From Paragordius varius (taxonomy: Eukaryota > Nematomorpha), in assembly GCA_964247055.1 (NCBI GenBank), contig OZ176053.1, positions 7,564,001-7,628,000 on the forward strand: a stretch of 64,000 bases of DNA, read 5' to 3'. The position numbers were made by a program, and so were the translations under genes. Each line of letters starts with the position of its first letter. Within the stretch, counting starts at the first letter, position 1. Of the stretch, positions 35,801 through 47,540 are shown piece after piece. The notes under the pieces are model-generated. The model saw nothing but the letters and a program-made list of their open reading frames with translations, had not been told where the DNA came from and searched no databases.

Positions 35801-38800
35801 TTATTTTATCTATGATATTTTAACAATAAAACGTGTTTATATTATATTAGTGAATTATATTTTGAGATATTTAACATTTTTTATTATATTTAAATTATTT
35901 ATGTAGGTGGTATATATATAACTATATTTGTCATAGCGAACGTTTTTGGCTCAAATTCAAAAAACATACACCTCTATAAATACATATTAATGCATTTTTA
36001 TCAGTTTGAATATGATTTTTATTATCAAAATTAAAACTATATATATTAATCATAATTTGTTTTATTTTTCTAATAACAAGTTTTTTATTATAAAAACTAA
36101 TGTGATTTTACATTTTATGAAAATTATAAACATTAAAAGTATAATATTTAGAAGAAAACCATATACAGTATGCATCACATTAATGTTAGCTAATTGGCAC
36201 ATTAGCATATGGGTAAAAAGAACAAATGGCTGAACTATCTCACAACATTAATAAATTCTATTTAATTATGGACAAAAGTTATTTAATATCATACGTTACT
36301 GTATTATCAATTGGCCAACATTAATGTGCACACTTTATAATCATTATTAATTTCTCGTTTTGAGTTGCGACAGAATAGAATTAACATATTCACTTTTTAA
36401 CAAGTTCAAGGATAAAAGGTCTGTTTATTCTTGATTTTAAAAAATTTATTCTTTTACTATATATGTCGTGTCTACAATTTTAATTTTTACTGTATAATGA
36501 AAATTTGATATCCATATTACTTGATTAGGATATTGATGATATGGTAGCAAAAGCCAGGGCCCAAGGATATTCCACTCTAGTCAATTATGGGGCCAAAGGA
36601 TTAACTCTGGCATCGAAATTCGTCGCAGAGATTGCTATTAAAGTTTATTATAAAATTTTATTTTGATTTTGTTATGGGGGTTATCCAGAAACTTATATTC
36701 TCAAATAAAGTAGAAATTTTTTAGATTTAAACATCGATTTGTTTAAGGAACTTTTAAGTTATAATATTTTAGGGTAATTAATTTAAGTTATTAACAATAT
36801 AGCTAAATAAATTGAAATTTTCGGTAAATAATTCTGTTTGCATAGCATATGGGTTATAATTAACCTAAAAATGGCGTATCCTTATTAGTTTAAAAAAATG
36901 TGTTTTAAATTGTCAAAATCAATTTTCCAAGCCAATCCTGATATGCCTTTTTCTTTATTTATTAGTCAAGATAATTAGATTTGCAAATATTTTTCCTTCT
37001 GAAATTGGTTAATATACTACTTTGCCTTTATTATAATTTTTTTCAAAGGAAATTACTAAATAAATGGTTTTCACCATTACGCCTGAATATATATGTTGCA
37101 AAGTTTTATTATGATTTGCCGTTACATTAACGGTAACCTTTTTTATTTTCTTATATAAATGTACTATAATAGTGAAATAAGCCATAAAATACATGATAAT
37201 GCAATGCAAAAGAATCCCCTCTCTATTTTTAATGAAAATTCAAAATATTTTATGATTGTTTTTACCTTGCTTTATGGAATATAACAGTATATACCTAACT
37301 TTAATTAGAAAGATGTAAATACCTATGAATGGATTGTCTTAACCCCTTAAAAATATTTATTATCGTATTTTTGCATTTTACAGGGTCAATACACACTTAT
37401 GAATCAATTGCGAAAGAGTCAATCTTTAAATGATATTTCACCACATCATGGTCATTACTTGGAGGATGTTGAAACAGATGAGAATGCAAATGGAGAGGGC
37501 ATGTTTATTAGCAAATCTTTGAAGAAAAATAGTCCCTTTAAATCGGCCAATACTCATAAAATTGGCTCAAAACAATTATCACTTCCATCTAGTTCAGGCA
37601 ACTATTCTTCTGTAGGATATCATTTACCTCCATTAAATCATAGACCAGATCGCGCATTTTATCGATCTAAAGGTGGTATTATGATTTAAAAATATTGTTT
37701 ACTTTTTGCTTAAAAACATATAGTTTGAAATAAATATGATTTATTCTTGTTACAGATTTATTTGTTATAACTATTTAAAATTTTAATTACTTTTGATTGA
37801 TTCATTCTTAACGCAATATCAATTACTAAAAATATTGATTTCGTAAATATTTAACATAAATTTCACATTTTAGTTTTTTGTATTCCACTTTTTAACAAAT
37901 TAATATTGCCCTCAATGACTGGTGAACTTTTTTAGCATTTTACGCATTCAAATATATATCTATTATGCGGCGGTCATAATATAATATTTAAAACACATGC
38001 TCTATAAGTGTAGGATAAGTTTTTAATTTCAACATGATTTTGTGAAAAAAACTTTTTTCGAAAAATCCACTGACCTCTGCTGTTTAGTTCATATAAGATG
38101 ATCCAATCAACGCCACAGGGATGTAGCAATGAAACTTTGTTTGACCCATTTATTATAATACAAAGAACATATATCATCAGATTTATATATGTTTATTTTT
38201 AGTTAGGTATAGTCAGATTGTAATATATCATTGATTTGTTATCAGTATATTTCTTTTGTTTTTGAAAAGAAGCTTTATCATTTTGTTTTTCCATGAATAG
38301 TGTGTTATGTATAGAAACAAATGTAAATATAAACCTTCAATTAGCCTATATATGGTATTATATGTATTTTAGCTGGTTCTCACACGTATAATAGCAATGT
38401 CGGGCAACAACCAGAGCTCAGCAATACTAAAAATAACCACATAGTTTATTATAGGAAAGGGAGTGCACCACTATCCAACAATGTTTCTGATCCCATTAGT
38501 TTGCTTGACGATGATGATCAAAATGCTGCTTTACAACACATTCTGAACGAGGAGTTAATGGATTCTGATGATTTAATACACGGGGGCACTGTCACTTTTG
38601 ACGATTTTGACAATGAGAAATATCACATAAATAATGGAAATGGAAGGGGTAATAGACCGTATTCATCTTTACGATTGGGCCAGGATCCTATCATTGAAGA
38701 AGGTAGTATTAGTGTTAAATTTAATTAAACAATACGATAAAGGGTATCTTAAATTTGTGTGTTGTGAAACATATAAATTTTTTTTGGAAACAAATCAAAT

Positions 38801-39794
38801 CCAAATAACTGAATCAATAAGGTTAAATAACCATTAATTATATTTACAGATTACCTGTATTAATTATCGTCGATGACTTAATGTTTTATTATATATCCTT
38901 GGAATTTATACGCGCGTTAAACCAATCTTATTAAGTTCCTGAGTTGATTGGGGAGCTTTTTAAAAAAAATATAGAAGTTATTATTGGTTTTATTACAATT
39001 AATTCTAAAATGGCTTACGCTGAAAAGTAAAGGTCACCACTATATATAAAGATATAAACTTAACGACTCTATCATTTTTAGAGTCAAATATATTTTTAAA
39101 GCTTTTGATATTATACTATTAATATAGCATTTGCTCAAATTTATCCTTGAACAATTCAAATAAGCCCTTGAACAATTCAAATAAGTTCTTGAACAATTCA
39201 AATCGTTTATATTAACAATACTGAAAAAATAATAGATTATACCATATAATAATTCATATGAATGCCTAAGTTATATTAGCACGAAAACGCATAATTATTT
39301 TTGGGTGAATTTGAATTGTTCAAGGTTGAATTCGAATTGATCAAGGGGAAATATTAATCGTTCAAGAGGAAATTTGAGGTGAAAATGGTTTGTATGGAAA
39401 GTTCTTAACCCCCTTTTTACTAAAACGCTTATTGTCCTAACTCTTAATATATGGTTTATACAGAAATATCAAAGCTCAAATATTGCTAATGACATTATTT
39501 TTCGCATTATTTTATTAATTTTTACTCTGTTTAGCCGATTCCGAACAAACGAACGAAGATGAAACAGAAAGTAATAGCAGTATGCCGGATGAAACACAAC
39601 CAGACCAAAATTTGCAAACTGATGATGGTAACATAGGTACCCGCCTAAGTTCACGAAAACGCCTTATCAATAATAATAGCAATATGGGTACCTCAACAAT
39701 TAAAGCTGCCAAAAGTAGTGTTAATGCTACAGTTGGCACTCGAAATACAACTAGGACATTACGCTCAACCACTGAAGACTCTGAGGTAAAATAA
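32814..39794 (+). CDS. REEP1-4 family ER membrane-shaping protein (first exon not found)
   Basis: Receptor expression-enhancing proteins shape tubular ER and link it to microtubules. Visible exons, all in phase: 32814-32886, 33114-33193, 34087-34207, 36529-36642, 37384-37672, 38373-38702 and 39535-39794, encoding 421 residues plus part of a split codon. The TB2/DP1 domain is clear: [77 protein letters not shown], then [19 protein letters not shown]. The intron between the GTAAGT donor at 32887 and the next acceptor falls inside KEYVKW. The tail is unusually long, Ser/Asn/Asp-rich and acidic near 38500. The initiator exon (MVSW-like in relatives) is upstream and unrecognised. The last exon either stops at 39792 or uses the donor-like GAG|GTAAAA at 39786. 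Confidence 0.93.
34632..35754. mobile_element. CACTA-like DNA transposon remnant in a REEP intron
   Basis: The element begins CACTAGACAACAAATTTT and ends AAATTTGTTGTCTAGTG, near-perfect inverted termini. It is flanked on both sides by TAA (34629-34631 and 35755-35757), a 3-base target duplication as in CACTA/EnSpm-type elements. It has 1123 bp and no convincing reading frame. Subterminal CTGATATTTAG-like text is shared with the larger relative at 45247-46809. It occupies most of the intron between the third and fourth visible REEP exons. Confidence 0.75.
39131..39395. repeat. Foldback element with iterated arms, copy 1
   Basis: The left arm has three units of the type CTTGAACAATTCAAATAAG (39145-39205). 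The right arm has inverted units GTGAATTTGAATTGTTCAAG (39303-39385). The core (AATACTGAAAAAATAAT ... AAACGCATAATTATTTTTGG) is the reverse complement of the core of the element at 61181-61552, so this is the same family in the opposite orientation. It lies in a REEP intron. Confidence 0.7.
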
Positions 39795-39806
39795 TTAAAC
39801 AATATA

Positions 39807-40026
39807 CAGTCATGTATCCTCTATATTATCAAAAAAAAAATTTTCTTTGAATGGGATAAAATATTTGGTAAAGAAAAAAACAGGAGCTCTATGGTATTAA
39901 TAATATCATATTCATCAAAAAATATAAGAATTACCATAGAGATCTTGTTTTTTCCATTCTTTACCAAATATTTTACCCCATTTAACGAAAAAAATAAATT
40001 TTTGATAAAATAAAGGATACATGACT
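39807..40026. mobile_element. Palindromic MITE downstream of REEP
   Basis: Two arms of about 95 bases face each other. The left starts AGTCATGTATCCT and includes AAAATATTTGGTAAAGAA and CTCTATGGTA; the right is its complement ending AGGATACATGACT. The spacer is about 30 bases. TA flanks both ends, compatible with a Tc1/mariner-type target. It begins 13 bases after the REEP stop and may lie in the 3' UTR. Confidence 0.7.
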
Positions 40027-41340
40027 ATAATATATAGTTAAAAGTATAAAAATTTGAACCATTTTGAAAACGGTACAGCTATTGTAATGGACAATTCTTT
40101 GTTTATATTTAAGGAAAAAATATAATTTATTTAACCATATAGTATTCAGCAACGGTACCTCGTATAGTTCGCCGTCCCAAAACACGAAAACCCTTGTATA
40201 TGGAAACACAACAAAATAACCATGAAGAACAAGTGACATAATTTGGATCCCCTTACTATCTAATATCACATTTGTGTATATATATAACCCTTGAATCTTT
40301 ACAGTAATCAATTAAAATTACAATACTATGTTAATAAAAAAATAACATATATATGCATATAGCTTTGTGTATTTGCCCTTTCATAAACGCTTATTGTTCA
40401 ATTATAGTCAAATCGATTGCATTACTAATTATAAAAAATCATTGAAAATCTTTTAAAATTATTATATATAATTTAATATTTATGAAAATGTTAGAAGGTT
40501 CTCATTATATATGTTCTACGAATTTTAGCATATAATTTTATAATTTCGCATGTAAAGAAAATACAACAAATAAATTAACCGTGTTTGACTTTTACTTGAA
40601 TGTTTATTGGAGTGAATCCTTTTTTATACATAAAGACATATATCAAAACTCTCAAATATCTTAATACAAACTTGATTTGTCACCATTTTATTCTATTAAT
40701 GTATGATATGTATATTATAGTAAAGCTATATAAATGTTCAGATACTTTGATATAAGCTTGCATCAAACAGCTTCAATATTTTACACACTCCATAATGTTA
40801 AAACTCAAATATTGTGTATTTGTAATTTTCTCCTATTAACATATATTGCCAGATACATTTTCCAGTATATTTACACCAACCTAAATTATTAAATCCATTT
40901 TTGGCTAAAATTATGTTAAAAAGTTAGATCTTGTTTTTTATTTACATACAAAATATAGCTATATTTGTGAGTGGCATTATTTCATGACACCTTTATAAAT
41001 GTGAAATAAATAATGTTTTTAATCATATATGCACGTATATAATACTATTTGTAATAAAATCAAATTTTTGCCTTAACATGCTATGATATTAATCAAGTTC
41101 CATACAACATATTATTTGATGTATTTTTTAATGAGTAAAAATTATTATTAAAAAATGGTTTTAAAAGGGTTTTTAACCTGCGGCAGACCGCATGGGGCTC
41201 TCAGCAACTTTTTCTGTCCGCGAAATAGTCGACATAAGCAGCTCGATTGCTACCACGGGCTTTTGGAAATATTTTATAACCAAAATATAATATGCGGTTC
41301 TAGAACCGCTTTTAAAGCAGAATCGTGGTTTTAATAAATA
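40027..41340. other. Gene-free AT-rich spacer
   Basis: I see no reading frame, RNA gene or repeat family member that can be supported here. Confidence 0.5.
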
Positions 41341-41346
41341 ATTATT

Positions 41347-41467
41347 TACCGTAAAAACTGAAATTATACGAACAAAACGCAACAATATAAAGACAGAGTG
41401 GTTGTCTTTAGAAAAAAATTATCTTTATATTTTTGCGTTATGTCCGAATAATTTCAGTTTTACTGTT
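41347..41467. mobile_element. Short MITE, ACAGTAAAACTGAAATTATACG family, copy 1
   Basis: Inverted halves: GTAAAAACTGAAATTATACG on the left faces AATAATTTCAGTTTTACTG on the right, and CAACAATATAAAGACA faces TCTTTATATTTTTGCG. It is about 120 bp, with almost no spacer. Other copies are at 47249-47540 and 59127-59341. Confidence 0.65.
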
Positions 41468-41865
41468 AACTTTTTTCCGTAATTTCTTCATATTTCGATT
41501 CATATATTTAAAAATAATAAGGCGCAGCTAATTTTGTTGTTATATTTAAAAATTTTATGGCATTTTATTTTCACAATATATAAAAATAATAAGGTTATTA
41601 AAATTTAAGAAAATGATACAAGCATTTGTGATTTTGAAACTATATGAAACACATCCTTAATTCGAACCAAAGACTTCATAACGTGGCTTTCTTTGAAAAA
41701 CATATGATACTTTTAAGGAATTTTCAGGGTGATAATGTTTAATCCTTTCTTCCAAAGTCAATTGCCTTTTCTCCGTATAGCATTTAAGCATAATTTATTT
41801 TTGATCTGAATAAGATTCATTCTAATGTAATATAAACAATAGTATTAGTATTAAGATGTATTTGA

Positions 41866-42040
41866 GAGGCGTGATGGTATTGTAGGTAGAACGCCGAACT
41901 CCTAAACTGTATGTCAGAGTTCGAACCCGAAACTCCGCAATTTTTCCATCATCACTGTCAGCCCTGGGCAGGCGAGTGTCAAAGCCTTCACATGTCCGGA
42001 TATAAAATAAGTCCTTACCCTTTAATAAAAATGAAAAAAG
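41866..42040 (+). repeat. tRNA-derived SINE
   Basis: The first 75 bases resemble a tRNA: an A-box-like GATGGTATTGTAGGTAG (about 41874) and a clear B box GAGTTCGAACCCG (41917-41929), the internal RNA polymerase III promoter. A non-tRNA body follows (CCTGGGCAGGCGAGTGTC, then CACATGTCCGGATATAA). The acceptor stem does not pair well, so it is not a functional tRNA gene. Probably an old retroposed copy. Confidence 0.6.
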
Positions 42041-42151
42041 ATCTAAACTGTATATTATCGATTCGTTTATAAATTGTAACTAAATAAAACTATTAATTTG
42101 GCACGAGACCTATAATTTAATGTGCAATCCGCCGGATATTTTAAGCTAAAA

Positions 42152-42222
42152 ATGCGACCCAAGAAGTCATTTATGGATCCATGGTTTATTGCATTAAATA
42201 ACTACAGTGTTCATTCTATGAG
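42152..42222 (+). CDS. Possible first coding exon of an unidentified gene
   Basis: An ATG opens 23 codons of unusually balanced composition (MRPKKSFMDPWFIALNNYSV, then HSM) ending at a good donor, AG|GTATAA. Compared with its surroundings the stretch is GC-richer and hydrophilic, like an exon. No family is recognised and no second exon was located, so this is only a candidate. Confidence 0.25.
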
Positions 42223-43475
42223 GTATAAAAAAATTTTTTGCCTGGTTATATATATCCTATAATTTTATATTTTAACTGAATTTTCTTAGTTACTTAACTA
42301 TCTTTTATCAATAATTAACAGCCTATTGAACAAATAATATATTTTTAATTGCAAATGTCATCAAACATATTTAAATTTATTTGTTATGGATTATGAGAAT
42401 AGTTTTGAACTATTGATCGGGTATTGAGCTATTTAATTGATTGCCTTTAACAAAAATTATTTTCGAGAGTACCACTGTAGTATTTATAGATAGGATTATA
42501 TTTTGATATGATTTTCAAGACTGCTTCAAATTGAACATAAGTTTGTTAAAATATAATAGATCCGATCCTCATTAACGTAATTGAGTACCAATATTTTGTA
42601 CCTTATATATATATATATATATTCGAAAAAAAGCTTTAGTTAATCATGGTTTAAGTTAATAAACATATCCTTTGATGATAAAATATTATTTTTCCAGAAA
42701 ATTTGTCACATACTTTTTAGCTAAATAATTTATATTTAATGAGAATTTATTGTTTCTGTGTTGTAATTTTTACATCAGAAGATTAAAAATATAAAACAGT
42801 GTCAATATTCATTTCAGCATATTTTCATCATTTCTTTATTAAAATAAAAAAAAGGAAGAGTTGTTTTAAACTATTTTTCCAAAAAAAACTTATTAATAAA
42901 TGTTTTATGACATTCACACTTCGGGGACAAAATTGATAATTATTATTATTACTGCTATTACTGTTAGCCATAAAAACATAATTGAAAATTTGGTCAATGG
43001 CATTGTTGGTATCATTTTCCATTATTATTGTAAAACATTTTATTTTGAAATGAAACTGCAAAAATTCTTTCTACCTTTTTTTCAATTCAATTCAATCAAT
43101 ATAATAAATGAAAAATGATGAAAATTACAAAAATATTTATATATATAGATTCAAAATAACACACGTTTTTACAATTTGCTTTTTTTTGCAACAAATAGTC
43201 ATGAATTTTATTAATTAAGAAAAATCTTTAGTTTAATGGTTCATAATAAAATGTTTCCAAATAATATTTTTAATTTTTGATTATTTAAACGCATTGTTTA
43301 AATCCAATTATAAAAAATAATTAATTAAATTAAAAATATTTAATATCTGATTTTTTATATTTCAAATTTATATATGAGTTGCCTTGGATCCAAACTTTTC
43401 TGCATCTGTGAATTGGAATCCCATTTATTGATAAAATCGACAGGTATTACTGAGGCACTCCCCTTAATCCTAAAT

Positions 43476-43514
<39 letters not shown>

Positions 43515-45246
43515 TATGTAGTTAATAAAAAAGAAATCCAAAATATTGGCCTGTTATTACTTTTACAATCAAAAACACAGTCAGTTATATTATAAGAAGG
43601 CATCCTCATTCTGCCTTTTACCAAATCGATAATGATAATTTTGCGAATTTTTCTGTAACATAAAACCTTTTTATTATTTCCTAAATCCCACACATAAAAA
43701 TGTGGTTAGGTCTTCCAGCAAGCTTCATAATATTTATAATAAAATTCAGTTTATTATTATTATCTTTTTTATACTTTATTTATTTATTTTTAAGATCACA
43801 GAGAGTTAAGTTATTGAAAGAGAAAATTCAGGAAGTTTTTAACTGGATAAATTGGAAAACTTTACAATAAACTCGTAAATTTAAGGATAGATAGACTTAT
43901 ATATACATATATATATATAACTAAATGTAAACGGACAAAAATATAATTACTTTTTTTGTTTTTTGTAAAAACAGCGTTTCTTCTTCCAAAAGTAGTTAAT
44001 ACTCTTACACCTAAAATATATAATTACGATTGTTAATTCAAAAGCAATATAACTAACTACTATCCTACCATGAATTTTATGAAGAAAATTGTTTAGTCAA
44101 CTATGGTTTAGCGGGAAAACTACCATTTGTTATAGTGGTCGGCTATAAATTACTCAAAACTAAAAATAATAACAATAATCAAGGAAAAATTTTTTATTTT
44201 ATATTATGGTATCAAAATAGTCTATCCCATTGAAAGTTGAAAGGGATAGGAGATAAAAGAATACTAATGAGTTTTAGTTTTTATAATAAAACATTATATA
44301 AAACTTTTTTGATCACATAAAAGGCAAATAACGCCGTTGTCCGCATATAAGTTCCCCTCATCCCTAAAAAAGATAAATTTTGAATATAAATATATTTTTA
44401 TTATTACAAGTACAAAATTTTCAAGAATAAAACCTAAGTTTTGTATGTTTATTATGGCTAGTATTACATTTTTATAAATATTCATATCATTTATTGTAAA
44501 GAACCGTTTGTAATTTTATAATGAAGTATTTTATTGTTTTACGAAGAAAAATGAGACAATGTTGAAGAAAGGGACATTCATAATTAGCCTACAATGAATT
44601 AAATCACTTTTAAATTCATATTTGGCTTAATTGCAATTTTATATAACACACCAAAGTCAAACACATTTTTTTGATGCCATCCATCCATTTGATTCGATAA
44701 ATTTTGCATAACAATACATAAAAAAATTAAAATATTTCAGAATTTTACCAACCGAAACTTTAACCAGGCATTTAAATTCAACAAGTTCTATTTAAATGCC
44801 TGTGCCAGACCGGTCTGATTACATAAAAATACATTGCACCGGTATGACTCTTTGTTTTTTCATATCTTGTAAAACTGTAAGGTTGTTTTCTCAAGATTAC
44901 AATTACCTGACTCGGTTTTTGGATTATTGCTGTTTATTTTTTACTAAATTATTTGTTGATTGCACAAAAAATTAATATGTTTTGACTTCTCACTAACAAA
45001 CATAACAAAGAACAAATGTGACTTCAACTGAACACTTGTGTTTGAGCGTTTTACAGAGTCATTCTAAACTAATTACTGATTTTATTAATTCGGAGATTAA
45101 AGGCTGATTGATGTCTAATTTATAAGACGTATGGATACTATGAGACCGTTTTTTTAAAATACTGAAGGAACATATTAAATAAACCAAGTCAACATTTTAA
45201 TTATCGAAACAATGCCAAAATTTTAAAAACTGCATATCAATTATTA
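42223..45246. other. Gene-free spacer with microsatellites and a hairpin
   Basis: (TA)n runs occur at about 42606-42622 and 43480-43509. A hairpin lies at 44769-44803, with arms AGGCATTTAAAT and ATTTAAATGCCT around an 11-base loop, and a nearby ACCGGT repeat suggests a small MITE. Nothing else is supported. Confidence 0.45.
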
Positions 45247-46809
45247 CACTGCTCAACAACGTTTTGCACCACCCCATTTTTTTGTATTTTCTGATACCTA
45301 ATAGCATGGAAAGACCAAAACAAAAAAAAATTGAGGCCACCAATAGAATTTTTCCAAAATTTAATTTTTAATTTTGTATTTTAAAAAAACAATCATTCCT
45401 CGTGTACATATGTTTGAATATTTAAACGAGCAAATCGATGCAAGTAACATTCCAGATCCAGGTATTTTCATTATAATTTTACGAAAATGCAAAAATGATC
45501 CGAATAAATTTTTCATCTGTTGTGGTAAATATATATTTAAGGAAAACTTGCGAAATATCAATGTTAATACTGGAAAAAGCTTTAAAAAATTAACACTGGG
45601 GTATAATATATTTTTAAATATTAGTATCACATAAGTCAAAAAAGTATAAAATATTAGGCCAGGAGCTTGTAGAAAGTTACCATCGGATGGGTATATTATT
45701 TTATAAAATTTAGGCTGTAAAATGACTATGAAGCTACACATAATAGATGAAGATAAAAGATTTGAAGCGAGATACGACTCGCGAAACAATATTATTGATT
45801 TTATCTGGAATTTAATGCTACATAATTATTATACATATATTTATTTGTGGAAGTAACTAAAAAGATATACATGTAAATGGATATATAGACTATAATTAAC
45901 ACAATTTGAAAAATTTATATGCATGAATAACAAATTCTAGGCATTAAATAATATAAGATACTAGACAAGCTAAGAGCCAAAGTATTAATCTAAAAGGGCT
46001 TATGTATGGTGTGATAGATCCGGGCGGCTTGCATAAGCTCTGTAACTTATCCCCCAAGCGATCCTTAAATTATGCCAGATATGGCAAAGGTAAAAATAAG
46101 TATTCGTAGAGCGCGATAGGAGAGGTTTGCAAGTAAAATCCATTGACATGTCAAATTAACCAATTCACAGAATAAAGTAAAATAAATTCTTCCATTAAAT
46201 CGAATAAAGAGATTAGGTAAAAATGGTTCAATCCCATAATAATATATTTTACAAAAGTAGTTACCCAACATCCATCTGAAATTCAAAATTATAACCAATT
46301 ATTTTAAAAAATAATTAATATCCACTAGGTATAAATTGATGATTTTTTGTAAGATTTAACCGAAGAGAAAAACCCTAACTACTCGAAATAAGGAAAATTA
46401 ACAAAATAAATATAGCCTATCTGAAAGCCAAAGGTTTAAACCATAGAATGCCTTTTAGTATTTTTTTAATATAAATTTATACGTGTTTCAAATTAACTTG
46501 AAAAAAAAGAAGGAATTTTGACGTTTGTATCCGTACTATTTTTTTCTCCCTGATATTTAAATGACATATTTATATTCAAAAGATAGAGTTTTAAACGCTT
46601 TATTAAATGATATTAATTTTACAATATAATAACTTTTTTATAAAGTTATATTTAATTTTCTCTCGATTTTCTCTTGTTTTTGAAAAATTGAAAAACCTAT
46701 AATATCTCAAAATTCTGATTTTCAGATTCGGATATTAAACACTAAAATTAGTCATAATTTAAAATTTTGAGTGATGGTGCTCAAAAATGTCCAAATTTGT
46801 CGACTAGTG
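45247..46809. mobile_element. CACTA-like DNA transposon with internal reading frame
   Basis: It starts CACTGCTCAACAACGTTT and ends CAAATTTGTCGACTAGTG; the ends pair as inverted repeats and match the element at 34632-35754. TTA flanks both sides (45244-45246 and 46810-46812), a 3-base target duplication. It is 1563 bp. On the plus strand about 45365-45634 is open for about 85 codons with protein-like text (VHMFEYLNEQIDASNIPDPG, NDPNKFFICCGKYIFKENLR), and more short open blocks follow to 45855. No known transposase motif is recognised, so this is either a decayed transposase or a captured gene. Confidence 0.65.
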
Positions 46810-47248
46810 TTATTTAACTCATTCCCAGCTTTAATTATGATTGGACCACATTTTTAAATCGATCATCATTCTTCCAAAATATTGATTCAATCTTTTACAA
46901 AAAAATAATATTTATTTGTCACATGATTTAAAAATAAAATTTAACCCAAAAATATTTTAATTTAATAACGTTTACACACTTTTACATATTGAACAATGTT
47001 AACAATTAATAAGCAGAGAGCTTAATATTTAATCAATTATAATTAAATTTAGAAAATATGAATAATATTTTTTATATATTTAAATCATTTATTCATTCAT
47101 TATCCCAGAATTAGTTTATGTATTAAAGCATGTTAACAAAGTGGAATGATAATCATGATAAACCAGTAATAATTGAAAGTATTGTCATGGTTTACAAAAG
47201 GAGAGATTTTTAAAATTTCCTATTTAATAATGCTTAATTAATATTTTA

Positions 47249-47540
47249 ACAGTAAAACTTGAAATACGGATAAAACGTAAAAATATAAGGACAAATATTT
47301 TTCCAAAAGACAACCATGTTTTTTAATTCTTGAATTATTTTAATATATCTGATTGTTTTAAAGTGAAAATTATATAATGGATTGTGTTACCATTAAACAT
47401 TTCTATCTCTACTTTATAGTTTGATACAATAAGTTATATTTGGAAAAATTAAGTTTCAAAAAGTATGGTTGCCTTTTAGAAAAAAATATTTGTCTTTATA
47501 TTTTTGTTCTGTCCGTTTAATTTCAGTTTTAACAGTAAAT
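47249..47540. mobile_element. MITE, ACAGTAAAACTGAAATTATACG family, copy 2
   Basis: The left end CAGTAAAACTTGAAATACGG with AAAAATATAAGGACAAATAT pairs with the right end ATATTTGTCTTTATATTTTT ... TTTCAGTTTTAACAGT. It is about 290 bp with an AT-rich core, and is related to 41347-41467 and 59127-59341. Confidence 0.65.

Noticed and set aside
41866-41940. Functional tRNA gene
   Set aside because: The B box is good, but the acceptor and D stems do not pair and a SINE-like body follows.
45361-45789. 142-codon minus-strand hydrophobic frame
   Set aside because: The composition looks like the antisense of the more protein-like plus-strand frame inside the CACTA-like element; no leader, domain or splice context.
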